Source: an uncultured Pseudomonadales bacterium (lineage in GTDB: Bacteria; Pseudomonadota; Gammaproteobacteria; Pseudomonadales; Azotimanducaceae). From it: a stretch of 64,000 nt of DNA. The number at the start of each line of letters is the position of its first letter. Position 1 is the first letter of the stretch. The DNA lies in the NCBI GenBank assembly GCA_951813515.1, contig OX638346.1, positions 1,729,617-1,793,616 of the forward strand. The letters run 5' to 3'. This document shows positions 45,029-54,185 of the stretch, piece after piece. The position numbers were made by a program, and so were the translations under genes. Below the pieces are notes generated by a model. That model made no database searches and was not told the origin of the DNA. It saw nothing but the letters and a program-made list of their open reading frames with translations.

Positions 45029-46782
45029 CAGCTGCTACGCTCCCGCAGGCGAAGGTGGAGTTCCCGCAACTGGTCCGGACCGGCCGGTGCTGGCGCTACC
45101 GTCAGCGGACAGACGGCGGTCTGTGTCTTGGGAAAGGCAATGACGTCGCGGATCGCTTCGGTGCCGACCATGAGCATCACCAAGCGGTCAAGACCGAGGG
45201 CGATGCCCCCGTGCGGCGGACAACCGAATCGCAAGGCGTCGAGCAAATGGCCGAACATCTCTTCTCCGACCTTGAGTGCGGAGAACACCTGCTTTTGCAT
45301 CGCGTGATCGTGGATCCGAATCGAACCGCCGCCTACCTCGACCCCGTTGAGCACGACATCGTACGCCTTTGCGAACGCGCCGGACGGATTATCGCGCATC
45401 TCGGCCACAGAACACGCCGGCATGGTGAAGGGATGGTGCGCGGGCGTCAGCGCCCCGGCTTCGTTTTGTTCGAACATGGGCCACTCGGTCACCCAGAGCG
45501 GCGCCCACCGGTCTTCGACCACGTCGAGGTCGGTTCCTAGCTGGAGCCGGAATGCAGCCATGGACAGGTTCACGACATCCGCCCGGTCCGCGCCGAAGAA
45601 CACGATGTCTCCGTTCTGCGCGCCGACACGATCCAACACCTGTTCTATCGTATGGGCATCGAGAAACTTGATGATCGGCGATTGCAGGCCTGCGACGCCG
45701 GCCGCGCGGTCATTCACCTTGATGTAGGCGAGACCCTTGGCACCGAGGGTGCCGACGAATGCGACGTAGTCGTCGAGTGTCTTGCGCGACAGCGTGGCGG
45801 CGGCGGGTGCCCGAAGTGCGACCACCCGGCCTTTCGGATCGGCGGCGGGCGCGCGGAACACGTTAAATTGCGTGTCTGCCATCAGGTCGGCGATGTCGAC
45901 GAGTTCCAGCGGATTGCGCAGATCAGGCTTGTCGCTACCGAAACGACGCATGGCTTCGCTCCAGGTCAAGACGGGGAAGTCGGGAAGCGTCACCCCCAGA
46001 ACCTCGGAGAACAGCGACTTCAGCATGCCTTCGGTGAGTCGCATCACGTCCGACTCCTGGACGAACGACGCTTCGATGTCGATCTGCGTGAATTCCGGCT
46101 GGCGATCGGCGCGCAGGTCTTCGTCGCGGTAGCAGCGGGCGATCTGGTAGTACTTGTCGAACCCGGACATCATCAGGAGCTGTTTGAATACCTGCGGCGA
46201 CTGCGGCAGGGCATAGAACCCCCCGGCGTGAATGCGGCTCGGGACCAGGTAGTCCCGCGCGCCCTCCGGCGTCGCTCGGGTCAGCGTCGGCGTTTCGATA
46301 TCGACGTAGTCCTCGCTCTCCAGGAAGCGGCGGATATGACTAGCGACTCGCGCGCGCATCCGTAGGCGCTCCTGCATGGGAGGACGACGGAGGTCCAGGT
46401 ACCGGTACTTGAGACGTACCTCCTCGCCCGCCCTCGAGTACTCGTCGAGCTGAAAGGGCAACGTCTCTGAGGCGTTCAGGATTTCGAGCGATGACCCGAG
46501 AACCTCGATCTCGCCGGTGGCGAGGTCTGGATTCACCATCCCCTCCGGGCGGCGTCGAACGCGTCCGGTCGCGCGCAGGACGAATTCGTTGCGAACCCTG
46601 TCGGCGACCGCGAAACTCTCCCTGGCATCCGGGTCGTAGACGACCTGCACCATGCCGGTATGGTCGCGAAGATCGATGAAGATGACGCCGCCGTGGTCGC
46701 GTCGTCGATGTGCCCAACCGGTGAGCTCCACCTCGTCGCCGATGTTCGCCGCGGAGAGATCCGAGCAGTGGTGGGTGCGCAT
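45028..46782 (-). CDS. aspS: Aspartyl-tRNA synthetase
   Basis: 584 residues, bacterial type with the GAD insertion. The N-terminal OB fold ([32 protein letters not shown]) binds the anticodon; class II motifs are [15 protein letters not shown]...[15 protein letters not shown] (1), [22 protein letters not shown] (2) and [14 protein letters not shown] (3). Whether it is discriminating or not is not resolved. It starts the run toward tolQ. Confidence 0.97.
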   Translation of the reverse strand: MRTHHCSDLSAANIGDEVELTGWAHRRRDHGGVIFIDLRDHTGMVQVVYDPDARESFAVADRVRNEFVLRATGRVRRRPEGMVNPDLATGEIEVLGSSLEILNASETLPFQLDEYSRAGEEVRLKYRYLDLRRPPMQERLRMRARVASHIRRFLESEDYVDIETPTLTRATPEGARDYLVPSRIHAGGFYALPQSPQVFKQLLMMSGFDKYYQIARCYRDEDLRADRQPEFTQIDIEASFVQESDVMRLTEGMLKSLFSEVLGVTLPDFPVLTWSEAMRRFGSDKPDLRNPLELVDIADLMADTQFNVFRAPAADPKGRVVALRAPAAATLSRKTLDDYVAFVGTLGAKGLAYIKVNDRAAGVAGLQSPIIKFLDAHTIEQVLDRVGAQNGDIVFFGADRADVVNLSMAAFRLQLGTDLDVVEDRWAPLWVTEWPMFEQNEAGALTPAHHPFTMPACSVAEMRDNPSGAFAKAYDVVLNGVEVGGGSIRIHDHAMQKQVFSALKVGEEMFGHLLDALRFGCPPHGGIALGLDRLVMLMVGTEAIRDVIAFPKTQTAVCPLTVAPAPAGPDQLRELHLRLRERSS

Positions 46783-46854
46783 GTGGTTAGCCTGCCAATT
46801 CGAGGTCGCGCAGCGCTGGTCGACGTTGCTCAGCGCTGACGCATTGTGTGATGT

Positions 46855-47220
46855 TCAAGAATTCGATTCGGAAGCCTTTGCGCCGCCGGAGCCGCCGTTG
46901 GACGATGCGGCTGTTGATCCGGCTGTTGATCCGCCTGGGCCGTTCGCGTCGCTCGGTTTGGATTCGGTCTTCGTGGAGTCCGACGAGTCGCCTGAACTGC
47001 CGGACTTGGCCTGTTCACCGTGCAGGTTCCTCTTGTCGCCGGACTTGAAATCGGTCTCGTACCATCCGCCGCCCTTCAGTCTGAATGCGACGGCGGAGAT
47101 CTTCTTTTTCAGTTCCGGCTCGCCGCACGCCGGGCAATCCACCAGCGGCGGCTCGCTGATCTTCTGGATACTCTCGAATCCATGCCGACAGGCCTTGCAC
47201 TCGTATTCGTAGATCGGCAC
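46855..47220 (-). CDS. FmdB-family zinc ribbon protein
   Basis: 121 residues from GTG 47220 (PIYEYECKACRHGFESIQKISEPPLVDCPACGEPELKKKIS). Two CxxC knuckles build the FmdB zinc ribbon. After residue 60 the sequence is Ser/Gly/Lys-rich and unstructured (SGSSGDSSDSTKTESKPSDANGPGG...), longer than the family's usual tail. The gene commonly precedes aspS in gammaproteobacteria. Role unclear, perhaps regulatory. Confidence 0.9.
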   Translation of the reverse strand: MPIYEYECKACRHGFESIQKISEPPLVDCPACGEPELKKKISAVAFRLKGGGWYETDFKSGDKRNLHGEQAKSGSSGDSSDSTKTESKPSDANGPGGSTAGSTAASSNGGSGGAKASESNS

Positions 47221-47350
47221 CTCAAGACTCTCGCGCCACGGTTCAAACAGGAAATCATAACAACGAGGACGATGATCAACCACCCGTTGTGGGGTCTGTT
47301 TGACGGTCGTCGACCAATCATGGAAACACCGGCTTGCTATGCTTAAAGCC

Positions 47351-49045
47351 ATGCGAGCCAGCCAGACCCTGATACCGACCCTGAAGGAAACGCCAGCGGA
47401 AGCCGAGGTCGCGAGCCACGTCCTTTTGCTTCGCGCCGGCTTCATCCGTCGTGTCGCCGGTGGACTGTACACCTGGCTTCCGCTCGGCCTGCGCGTCATG
47501 CGCAAGATCGAGGCGATCGTGCGGGAAGAACTCGCGCGTTTCGGGGCCCAGGAGATACAGATGCCGGTGGTCCAACCCGCCGATCTGTGGCGCGAGAGCG
47601 GTCGCTGGGACGTGATGGGTCCCGAGCTGATGCGCATGCGGGACCGGCACGAACGCGATTACGCGATGGGCCCGACCCACGAGGAGGTGGTCACCGATCT
47701 GGTTCGGCGTACGGTGGACAGCTACAAACAGATTCCGTTGAACGTCTACCAGATGCATACCAAGTTCCGCGACGAGATCAGGCCCCGTTTCGGCCTGTTG
47801 CGCGCACGCGAGTTCCTGATGAAGGATGGCTATTCCTTCCACTTGGACGAAGCGTCCCTGGATCGGACCTACCGCGACATGTACGACGCGTATACGGCGA
47901 TCCTCAAGCGCATTGGCGTCGACTTCCGGGTTGTCGAGGCGGACGCGGGAACCATTGGCGACGGCGAATCGCACGAGTTCCAGGTGCTCGCCGAGTCGGG
48001 CGAAGATCTCATGGCGTACTGTCCGAACAGCGGCTACGCGGCGAATGTCGAAAAGGCCAGGGCGCTGGCGCCCGAGCCGTCCGACGAACGGCCCGATTCG
48101 TTGGGGAAAGTCGCGACCCCGGGTGCCAGGACCATCGCCGACATAGCGGCGCTTTTGCGCGTGGATCCGGCGCGCTGCATCAAGACCCTGATCGTTCGCG
48201 GCGCCGAGGGGCCCTGGATCGCACTCGTGCTTCGGGGCGACCACGAACTGAATGAGACGAAGGCGGCCCGCCTTCCTCCGGTGGCGGCACCGGTGACATT
48301 CGCGGACGACGCGGAGGTCGAGGCGGCGACCGGTTGTCCCATTGGGTCCATTGGGCCTGTGGGGCTTGAATTGCCGGTATACGTGGATCGATCCGCCGCC
48401 GCAGCCGCCAACTGTGTATGCGGCGCCAATGAGGAGGGATTCCATCTCACGGGGGTCAACTGGTCACGCGACTTCGCGGACGCTGAGGTCGTCGATATCC
48501 GCAACGTGACGGAAGGCGACCTCTCGCCGGACGGGTGCGGTGAACTCGCGTTCGCCCGCGGCATCGAGGTTGGCCACATCTTCAAGCTTGGCGACAAGTA
48601 CAGCGTCCCGATGCGGCTTACCTTGCAGGACGGGGCAGGCGTCGAGACTGCCCTGATCATGGGTTGCTATGGTTTCGGCATATCGAGACTGGTGGCGGCG
48701 GTGGCCGAGCAGTGCCATGACGACGACGGTATTGTCTGGCCGGCGTCGATCGCACCGTTCAACGTGCATATCCTGGCCTTGGACTATGCGAATCCTGACG
48801 TGGCGGCGGCAGCGGATTCGTTGTACGACGCGTGCATCGACGCCGGCATGGATGTCCTGTTCGATGATCGGGACGAACGTCCCGGTGTGAAGTTTGCGGA
48901 GTCGGACCTTCTGGGCATCCCGCACCGCATTACCGTCGGCGCGCGCAGTCTCGCCAGGGGTCTCGTGGAGTACAAGCGTCGCGCGGACACGGAGAGGGTA
49001 CTGTTGACACCAGCCGAAGCGGTCAGTCGTATCGCGTCGGACTGA
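47351..49045 (+). CDS. proS: Prolyl-tRNA synthetase (bacterial type)
   Basis: 564 residues from ATG 47351 (MRASQTLIPTLKETPAEAEVASHVLLLRAGFIRRVAGGLYTWLPLGLRVMRKIE). It is the long bacterial form with the INS editing domain (residues about 225-400, e.g. LGKVATPGARTIADIAALL, CIKTLIVRG) and class II motifs MGPTHEEVVTDLVRR, FRDEIRPRFGLLRAREFLMKDGYSF and GCYGFGISRLVAAVAEQ. An ATG four codons upstream (47339) is an alternative start. Divergent from fmdB. Confidence 0.96.
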   Translation: MRASQTLIPTLKETPAEAEVASHVLLLRAGFIRRVAGGLYTWLPLGLRVMRKIEAIVREELARFGAQEIQMPVVQPADLWRESGRWDVMGPELMRMRDRHERDYAMGPTHEEVVTDLVRRTVDSYKQIPLNVYQMHTKFRDEIRPRFGLLRAREFLMKDGYSFHLDEASLDRTYRDMYDAYTAILKRIGVDFRVVEADAGTIGDGESHEFQVLAESGEDLMAYCPNSGYAANVEKARALAPEPSDERPDSLGKVATPGARTIADIAALLRVDPARCIKTLIVRGAEGPWIALVLRGDHELNETKAARLPPVAAPVTFADDAEVEAATGCPIGSIGPVGLELPVYVDRSAAAAANCVCGANEEGFHLTGVNWSRDFADAEVVDIRNVTEGDLSPDGCGELAFARGIEVGHIFKLGDKYSVPMRLTLQDGAGVETALIMGCYGFGISRLVAAVAEQCHDDDGIVWPASIAPFNVHILALDYANPDVAAAADSLYDACIDAGMDVLFDDRDERPGVKFAESDLLGIPHRITVGARSLARGLVEYKRRADTERVLLTPAEAVSRIASD

Positions 49046-49082
49046 CCTGAGCGATTGATCCGCGTCGACCCTGGTGTCGACA

Positions 49083-49556
49083 CTAGGTGCGCGTTCGAAC
49101 CCGCTCTGATTCCGGCGCGGCGTGGAGCAGGCTTTCCCGCGTCTGGGGCCCGATAAGGATCTCGTGGACGATGTCATCGGGGCCGATGATCACGGTTGTG
49201 GGCAAAACCGTGGGAACGTCGTAGCCGAAACGTTTGGACGGGTCCGAAACCAGGACCGGGAATTCAATCCCCATCTCGTCGATGAGCGTCGCCAACGACT
49301 CGCCGGAGATACCGTCATAGTTGACGCCAAGTACCACCAGGCGGGTTGCCTCCCGGTCGTGGTGTAGTGCATTCAGCTCCGGGATTTCTTCTCGGCAGGG
49401 GACGCACCACTCGGCCCAATAGTTGATCGCTACGTACTCGCCGTCCCACTGCGACCACGCCGCGGTGGTGCCATCTGCCAGTCGGATGGCATCGTCCGAG
49501 CAGGCGACCAGGCCGACGAAGACGGCACAACCAAGATATCGGGCGATGGATCGCAC
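49083..49556 (-). CDS. TlpA/ResA-like thioredoxin lipoprotein
   Basis: 157 residues from GTG 49556, giving a lipoprotein signal (ARYLGCAVFVGLVACSDD, lipobox LVAC). The frame extends upstream, but that part lacks any signal and overlaps the next gene. The redox motif is AINYWAEWCVPCREEIPELN (WCVPC); the cis-Pro is in VLPTTVIIGPDD. It is a membrane-anchored periplasmic reductant or oxidant, often used for cytochrome c maturation. Convergent with proS. Confidence 0.88.
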   Translation of the reverse strand: MRSIARYLGCAVFVGLVACSDDAIRLADGTTAAWSQWDGEYVAINYWAEWCVPCREEIPELNALHHDREATRLVVLGVNYDGISGESLATLIDEMGIEFPVLVSDPSKRFGYDVPTVLPTTVIIGPDDIVHEILIGPQTRESLLHAAPESERVRTRT

Positions 49557-49614
49557 GCCGGGTAGTGGGGCATTCGTCCGCAAACGCACCGAGTCGAAAC
49601 CTCGCTTTCGCGGG

Positions 49615-50223
49615 CTACTGGCGGGGTGCGCGAACGGGCGCCCTGCGGCGATCCCCAGACCGGTCGGTGCGCGAGAAATCGGCGGAACCGTGGGTCCGGG
49701 CAACGCGTTTCTTTCGAGTTGCGGCAGCAGGCGGAGCGCGCTCCAGCAGGGTCGGGGATGGTTTGGCGCGCCTGAGTTCCCGATAGGCGTCGGAACCTTT
49801 GGGGATGCGTCTGTGGCGCGCGTAGAAGTCGACCGCGCGCCGCCACGCCTCGTCTAATCCGTGCCGGTTAACGGAGACGGTGGTGTTGACCACGTTGCCG
49901 GTCAGGAGAGACGTGATACCTACCTGGAACAATGGTGACGGTTTACCGCTTTTTCCCTTCTTCCAGCGGAAGAGAATGCCGCGCACGTGGCCATCGGCGC
50001 CGACATGTACTTCGCGCATGGCGCTTTCTCGCGCCGCGCGTTGGGTCCTGGCCAACTCCACGTCCCGATCTTCCGCCCGGCGCCGCACCTCCGCGCGGGC
50101 AGCGCCACGCATGAGGCGCCCCTCTTTCTTCAGGGAGAAGTACTCCTGGTAGGTCTCATTCTCGATTTGCCGACGAACCCGAAAACCGTGGAAGCGATGC
50201 GTGTTCAGAAGTTCTACGCTCAC
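49615..50223 (-). CDS. Basic protein with AP2-like segment, function unknown
   Basis: 202 residues, rich in Arg and Lys. Residues about 80-145 (GILFRWKKGKSGKPSPLFQVGITSLLTGNVVNTTVSVNRHGLDEAWRRAVDFYARHRRIP) have the three-strand plus one-helix order of AP2-type DNA-binding domains, and residues about 12-65 may be a second, diverged unit. The tail (TRKKRVARTHGSADFSRTDRSGDRRRAPVRAPRQ) is disordered and could be partly out of the true gene. AP2 in bacteria is usually linked to homing endonucleases or mobile DNA. Identification is tentative. The palindromic repeat copy C lies just upstream. Confidence 0.55.
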   Translation of the reverse strand: MSVELLNTHRFHGFRVRRQIENETYQEYFSLKKEGRLMRGAARAEVRRRAEDRDVELARTQRAARESAMREVHVGADGHVRGILFRWKKGKSGKPSPLFQVGITSLLTGNVVNTTVSVNRHGLDEAWRRAVDFYARHRRIPKGSDAYRELRRAKPSPTLLERAPPAAATRKKRVARTHGSADFSRTDRSGDRRRAPVRAPRQ

Positions 50224-50256
50224 GTCTGCCCCCCGTCATCCAGCGCGACCGTCGGG

Positions 50257-50460
50257 TCGCGAGTGCCCCACAGCCGGTGCCTTCGGCTCCGGTTTTCTCC
50301 TTTCGAGGGGTTCCCCCTCGCGCTCCCCGGCTGAAGGCTGTTTTCTTGCGAGGGGTACCCCCTCGCGCTCCCCGGCTGAAGGCTCCGGCCCGGACCCGCT
50401 CGTCGCCCATGGACCAACCGCCCCGGGGCGCTGGCGCTCCCCGGAGGCGTTTGTTCCATG
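50257..50460. repeat. Dispersed palindromic repeat, expanded copy C
   Basis: It is oriented opposite to the copies near tolA and queE: it opens GCGAGTGCCCCACAG and closes GGCGTTTGTTCCATG. It is 204 bp instead of 114 because two 45-bp units (starting CGAGGGGTTCCCCCTC at 50304 and CGAGGGGTACCCCCTC at 50349) are inserted; 204 minus 114 equals exactly 90. The rest of the 50224-50497 gap has no other recognisable feature. Confidence 0.78.
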
Positions 50461-50497
50461 GGAGAGGCAGCCAGTCCGGATACCGGGTGATGGTCGA

Positions 50498-51628
50498 TCA
50501 GGCGTCCGATACAACGCGTTTCTCCTGCAATGCCCGGATTTCCATCTCGCTGAAACCGGCGTCGAAGAGTACGGCGAGGGAGTCTTCGCCGGCACGCCTC
50601 GGGCCATGAGAGATTTCGGGACTCGTACGGCTGAAACGGGGCGCTGGCGCGGGTTGCACGATGCCGTCCACATCGACAAAGGTTGCGCGCGCCTTGTTGT
50701 GCGGGTGTTCCGGCGCTTCGAAAATCGAAAGGACGGGCGCGAAACACACGTCGGTACCTTCCATGATTTCGCACCACTCGTCGCGGGTCCTCGTCTTGAA
50801 AGCAGCGGCGAGGTCTTCCTTCAGGCCGGCCCACCCCTCGGCATCCATCTGTTTCTGGAATCGGTCCGGATCGACGTCGGACTTCTCCACCAGGAGGCCA
50901 TAGAACTGTGGCTCGATGGCGCCGACCGCGATGTGCTTGCCGTCTTTGGTCTCGTAGGTGCCGTAGAAGTGCGCGCCTCCATCGAGCATGTTGGTGCCGC
51001 GGCGATCGGTGAAGTACCTCCCCATGGAAAAGAAGGTGGCCATCAGCGCGGCCGAACCGTCTACCATCGCCGCGTCGATCACCTGGCCCTTGCCGGAGCG
51101 GCGCGCCTCCAGGATCCCGCAGACCAGCCCAAAGGCCAGCAGCATGCCGCCTCCGCCGAAGTCACCGATAAGGTTGAGCGGCGGCACGGGCTTGCCGCCT
51201 TTCTCGCCGATGGCATGCAGCACCCCGGTCAGGCCGATGTAGTTGATGTCGTGGCCGGCAGCCTGGGCCAGCGGTCCGTCCTGGCCCCAGCCGGTCATGC
51301 GTCCGTACACCAGCCGTTCATTGCGCGCCATGCACTGTTGTGGGCCCAGCCCCAGTCGCTCGGTGACGCCCGGGCGAAATCCCTCGAACAGCGCATCGGC
51401 GGATTCGCACAACCTGAGAACGATATCGACGCCTTCCGGAGTCTTGAGGTCGATGACGATCGAACGGCGGTTCCGGGCGAGGATATCGGGGGGACGGGAG
51501 CTTCGTGCCGGAGCCGGCCGGTCCACGCGAATGACCTCCGCCCCCATGTCGGAAAGCATCATGCCGCAGAATGGACCAGGTCCAATGCCGGCCAATTCGA
51601 TGACCCGCAGACCCGACAACGGTCCCAC
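50498..51628 (-). CDS. Alpha-methylacyl-CoA racemase-like CaiB family protein
   Basis: 376 residues from GTG 51628. LSGLRVIELAGIGPGPFCGMMLSDMGAEVIRVDRP is typical, and the loop MTGWGQDGPLAQAAGHDINYIGLTGVLHAIGE is that of alpha-methylacyl-CoA racemases, containing the catalytic His and nearby Asp. Such enzymes invert the C2 methyl centre of branched acyl-CoA esters in degradation of methyl-branched lipids or bile acids. It stands between repeat copy C and an ABC exporter gene. Confidence 0.9.
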   Translation of the reverse strand: MGPLSGLRVIELAGIGPGPFCGMMLSDMGAEVIRVDRPAPARSSRPPDILARNRRSIVIDLKTPEGVDIVLRLCESADALFEGFRPGVTERLGLGPQQCMARNERLVYGRMTGWGQDGPLAQAAGHDINYIGLTGVLHAIGEKGGKPVPPLNLIGDFGGGGMLLAFGLVCGILEARRSGKGQVIDAAMVDGSAALMATFFSMGRYFTDRRGTNMLDGGAHFYGTYETKDGKHIAVGAIEPQFYGLLVEKSDVDPDRFQKQMDAEGWAGLKEDLAAAFKTRTRDEWCEIMEGTDVCFAPVLSIFEAPEHPHNKARATFVDVDGIVQPAPAPRFSRTSPEISHGPRRAGEDSLAVLFDAGFSEMEIRALQEKRVVSDA

Positions 51629-51717
51629 TTGAGTGTCCTCCTCTTTCGGCCGTCCCCACGACCAATGTCCTTCCGGCCGTCCCCGCGGCCACTTCTGAGT
51701 TTATGGGCTGCGCTTGC

Positions 51718-53505
51718 CTAACGCACGTTCCTTGCTTCTTCGGTGCCGTTCATGCGTTGGATCTCCGCGAAGTCCCGGTACAGTTCGTTGTCGCGCAGGA
51801 GGGAATCGTGGGTGCCTTCGGCGATGACCCGGCCTTGGTCGAGGACGACGATGCGGTCCGCCACGCCGGCGGTGGATAACCGGTGGGCGACGATGAGTAT
51901 CGTGCATCGTCCCTTGAGTTCGGCCAGCGTTCGACAGATCGTCTCCTCGCTCTGCGCATCGAGAGCGCTGGTGGGCTCGTCCATCAGCAGTATTCTCGGC
52001 GAGGTGAGCAGTGCCCGCGCTATTGCGAGGCGCTGCCGCTGGCCGCCGGAAAGCCCCTGTCCGTCTTCTCCGATTCGGGTATCCAGACCCTCTTCAAGGG
52101 CTTCGACGAATTCCAGGGCATTCGCGCCGACAAGCGCATGCCTGATCTCGTCGTCGCTCGCATCCGGCGCGCCGTAGAGAACGTTTTCCCTCAACGAGCC
52201 GGCGAACACGACCGGATTCTGCGGTACATAGCCGACCTGTCCGCGCAATGTCGACGATGACAGTCTGCGCGCGTCGACTCCGCTTACCGAAACCACGCCT
52301 TGTGTCGGATCGTAGAATCGCTGAACCAGGTCGAGGAGCGAACTCTTGCCGGAACCGGACGGGCCCACCAGCGCCACCATCTCTCCCGGCGCCATGCGGA
52401 GATCGACGCCACGGAGGGCAACTTCGCCGTTTCTCGTCGGATAGCTCAAGGAGACGTTGTCGAACGCGATGGCGCCAGGTTGAGTCGGGGGTTCGGGACG
52501 CTCGGGTTCAGCCAGAAGGGAGTTCACAGCCAACAGCTCCAGCAACCTCTCCGCCGCCCCGGCTGCGCGTTGTATCTCTGCCCAGACCTCGCTGATCGCA
52601 CCCGCGGAGCCGGCGACGACAAGGGCGTAGAAGATGAACGCGATCAACTCTCCCGCCGAGGTTCGACCGGCCAGGACATCGTTACCGCCCACCCAGAGCA
52701 TGGCGCCGATAGCCGCCGGAGTCAGCACCATGACGGATGCGATCAACAGGGCGCGCTGTCGAATTCGCCTTACGGCGATGTCGAAGGCGCTGGCTACGCG
52801 CCCTGAGAACATTTCGATGTCGTGCGCTTCGTGCGTAAATGCCTGCACGACCTTGATGTGGCGCAGCGACTCACCGGCATAGCTGCCGACATCCGCGATC
52901 GCCGTCTGGCTCGTGCGCGACAGGCGTCGAACCCGGCGACCGAACAGGACGATGGGAGCGACGACAACCGGCGCGCTTGCCAGGACGATCGCGGACAGCT
53001 TCGGATTGGTGACGAACAGCAGCACGACGCCACCGACAAACAGCAGGGCGTTGCGCAGGGCAATGGAGGCGGAGGCACCGAGCACCGTCTGCAACAGCGT
53101 CGTATCCGTGGTGATGCGCGACATGATTTCGGTGGGTCGATTGGTCTCGAAAAAACCGGGATGCATGCGCACCAGGTTGGCGTAGACCGCTTGTCGTACA
53201 TCGGCGCTGACCCGTTCGCCAACCCAGGATATGAAGTAGAAGCGCGCATACGTGCCTGCGGCGAGCAGCAGGATGAGGGCGGTGAAAACGCCGATGCTCA
53301 CGAGGAGGACATCGGGGCTACGGATCGTCAGCGTTTTGTCGATCAGAAGCCGGAGTCCCTGGCCGGCTGAGAGCGTCACCGAGGCAGTCGTGATCAGCGC
53401 GATGGCCGCTGCGGTCAACTGCGCCAGGTACGGTCGCAGGAACTTGAGCATCTGATTCAGACTGGCGACGTTGCGGCTGGTTTGCCGTTCTGGCGTTTCG
53501 TCCAT
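51718..53505 (-). CDS. MsbA-like ABC transporter, permease-ATPase fusion
   Basis: 595 residues from ATG 53505 (MDETPERQTSRNVASLNQMLKFLRPY); the longer frame to 53694 adds a non-homologous N-terminus. Six transmembrane helices occupy about residues 25-320; the ATPase has Walker A GPSGSGKSSLL, Q-loop VPQNPVVF, signature LSGGQRQRLAIARALL, Walker B ILLMDEPTSALD and H-loop VAHRLST. It resembles MsbA/LmrA-type half-transporters that export lipids or hydrophobic compounds. Whether it is the true lipid A flippase cannot be told. Confidence 0.9.
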   Translation of the reverse strand: MDETPERQTSRNVASLNQMLKFLRPYLAQLTAAAIALITTASVTLSAGQGLRLLIDKTLTIRSPDVLLVSIGVFTALILLLAAGTYARFYFISWVGERVSADVRQAVYANLVRMHPGFFETNRPTEIMSRITTDTTLLQTVLGASASIALRNALLFVGGVVLLFVTNPKLSAIVLASAPVVVAPIVLFGRRVRRLSRTSQTAIADVGSYAGESLRHIKVVQAFTHEAHDIEMFSGRVASAFDIAVRRIRQRALLIASVMVLTPAAIGAMLWVGGNDVLAGRTSAGELIAFIFYALVVAGSAGAISEVWAEIQRAAGAAERLLELLAVNSLLAEPERPEPPTQPGAIAFDNVSLSYPTRNGEVALRGVDLRMAPGEMVALVGPSGSGKSSLLDLVQRFYDPTQGVVSVSGVDARRLSSSTLRGQVGYVPQNPVVFAGSLRENVLYGAPDASDDEIRHALVGANALEFVEALEEGLDTRIGEDGQGLSGGQRQRLAIARALLTSPRILLMDEPTSALDAQSEETICRTLAELKGRCTILIVAHRLSTAGVADRIVVLDQGRVIAEGTHDSLLRDNELYRDFAEIQRMNGTEEARNVR

Positions 53506-53551
53506 GTCGAGGATTCTACTCGTTGTATTCTGGCGAAACTTGCGGGACACC

Positions 53552-54145
53552 ATGCCAGTGCAGATGGAATCAGGCGGAAGGTTGGCGGCGGCGACGGGAA
53601 ACCGATGGCTGACGGCGGTGCGCGCGGACTTTCCGTCGTTCCTGCAGGACCATGCCTCCTGCGAGCGGAAGGCTTCCGGTATGGCGCTGTCCATGGCTGC
53701 CCATTACCCGGACCGTCCCGAGTTGCTCAAGGCGATGGCAAGCCTGGCGGTCGAGGAACTCGGTCATTACCGCGATGTGATCGGTCTCCTGGTCGAGCGT
53801 GGGATTCGTCCGGCACCGGACACCCGCGACGCATACGTGAACGCCCTTAACAAGGTCGTCCGCAAAGGACGGGACCAGTACCTGTTGGATCGATTGGTGG
53901 TCGCGTCGGTGATCGAGTGCCGGGGCCAGGAGCGTTTTGCCCTGATCGCGGGCGTGCTGACGGAGGAGCCTCTCGCACGTTTCTATCGACGCATTGCGGC
54001 CAGCGAGGACCGGCACTGGCAGCTCTTCATCGAACTCGCGCGAAGTGAGTGTCCCGATGCGGATATAGACCGGCGCTGGGACGAGATCGCTGCATGCGAA
54101 GCCGACATCATCCGGTCTCTGACGCCGCGAGCGGCCCTGCATTGA
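53552..54145 (+). CDS. miaE: tRNA-(ms2io6A)-hydroxylase MiaE
   Basis: 197 residues. The di-iron ferritin-like core is recognised by DHASCERKASGMALSMAAHYP, VEELGHYRDVIGLLVERG (ExxH), SVIECRGQERFALIAG and SEDRHWQLFIELA (ExxH). It hydroxylates the prenyl group of tRNA position 37. Divergent from the ABC exporter, followed by a glycosyltransferase gene. Confidence 0.93.
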   Translation: MPVQMESGGRLAAATGNRWLTAVRADFPSFLQDHASCERKASGMALSMAAHYPDRPELLKAMASLAVEELGHYRDVIGLLVERGIRPAPDTRDAYVNALNKVVRKGRDQYLLDRLVVASVIECRGQERFALIAGVLTEEPLARFYRRIAASEDRHWQLFIELARSECPDADIDRRWDEIAACEADIIRSLTPRAALH

Positions 54146-54170
54146 TGATCTGCCGGCACTGTACGCCAGG

Positions 54171-54185
54171 GACGCTTGTTCCATG
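54171..54185. repeat. Terminal remnant of the dispersed palindromic repeat
   Basis: GACGCTTGTTCCATG matches the end of the full-length copies (GGGCGCTTGTTCCATG at 40174-40191). Only this end remains, and its ATG is the start of the glycosyltransferase gene. Confidence 0.5.

Noticed and set aside
49046..49082. Hairpin GTCGAC-CCTGGT-GTCGAC between proS and the thioredoxin gene as terminator
   Set aside because: The stem is only six base pairs and no T-run follows on either strand.
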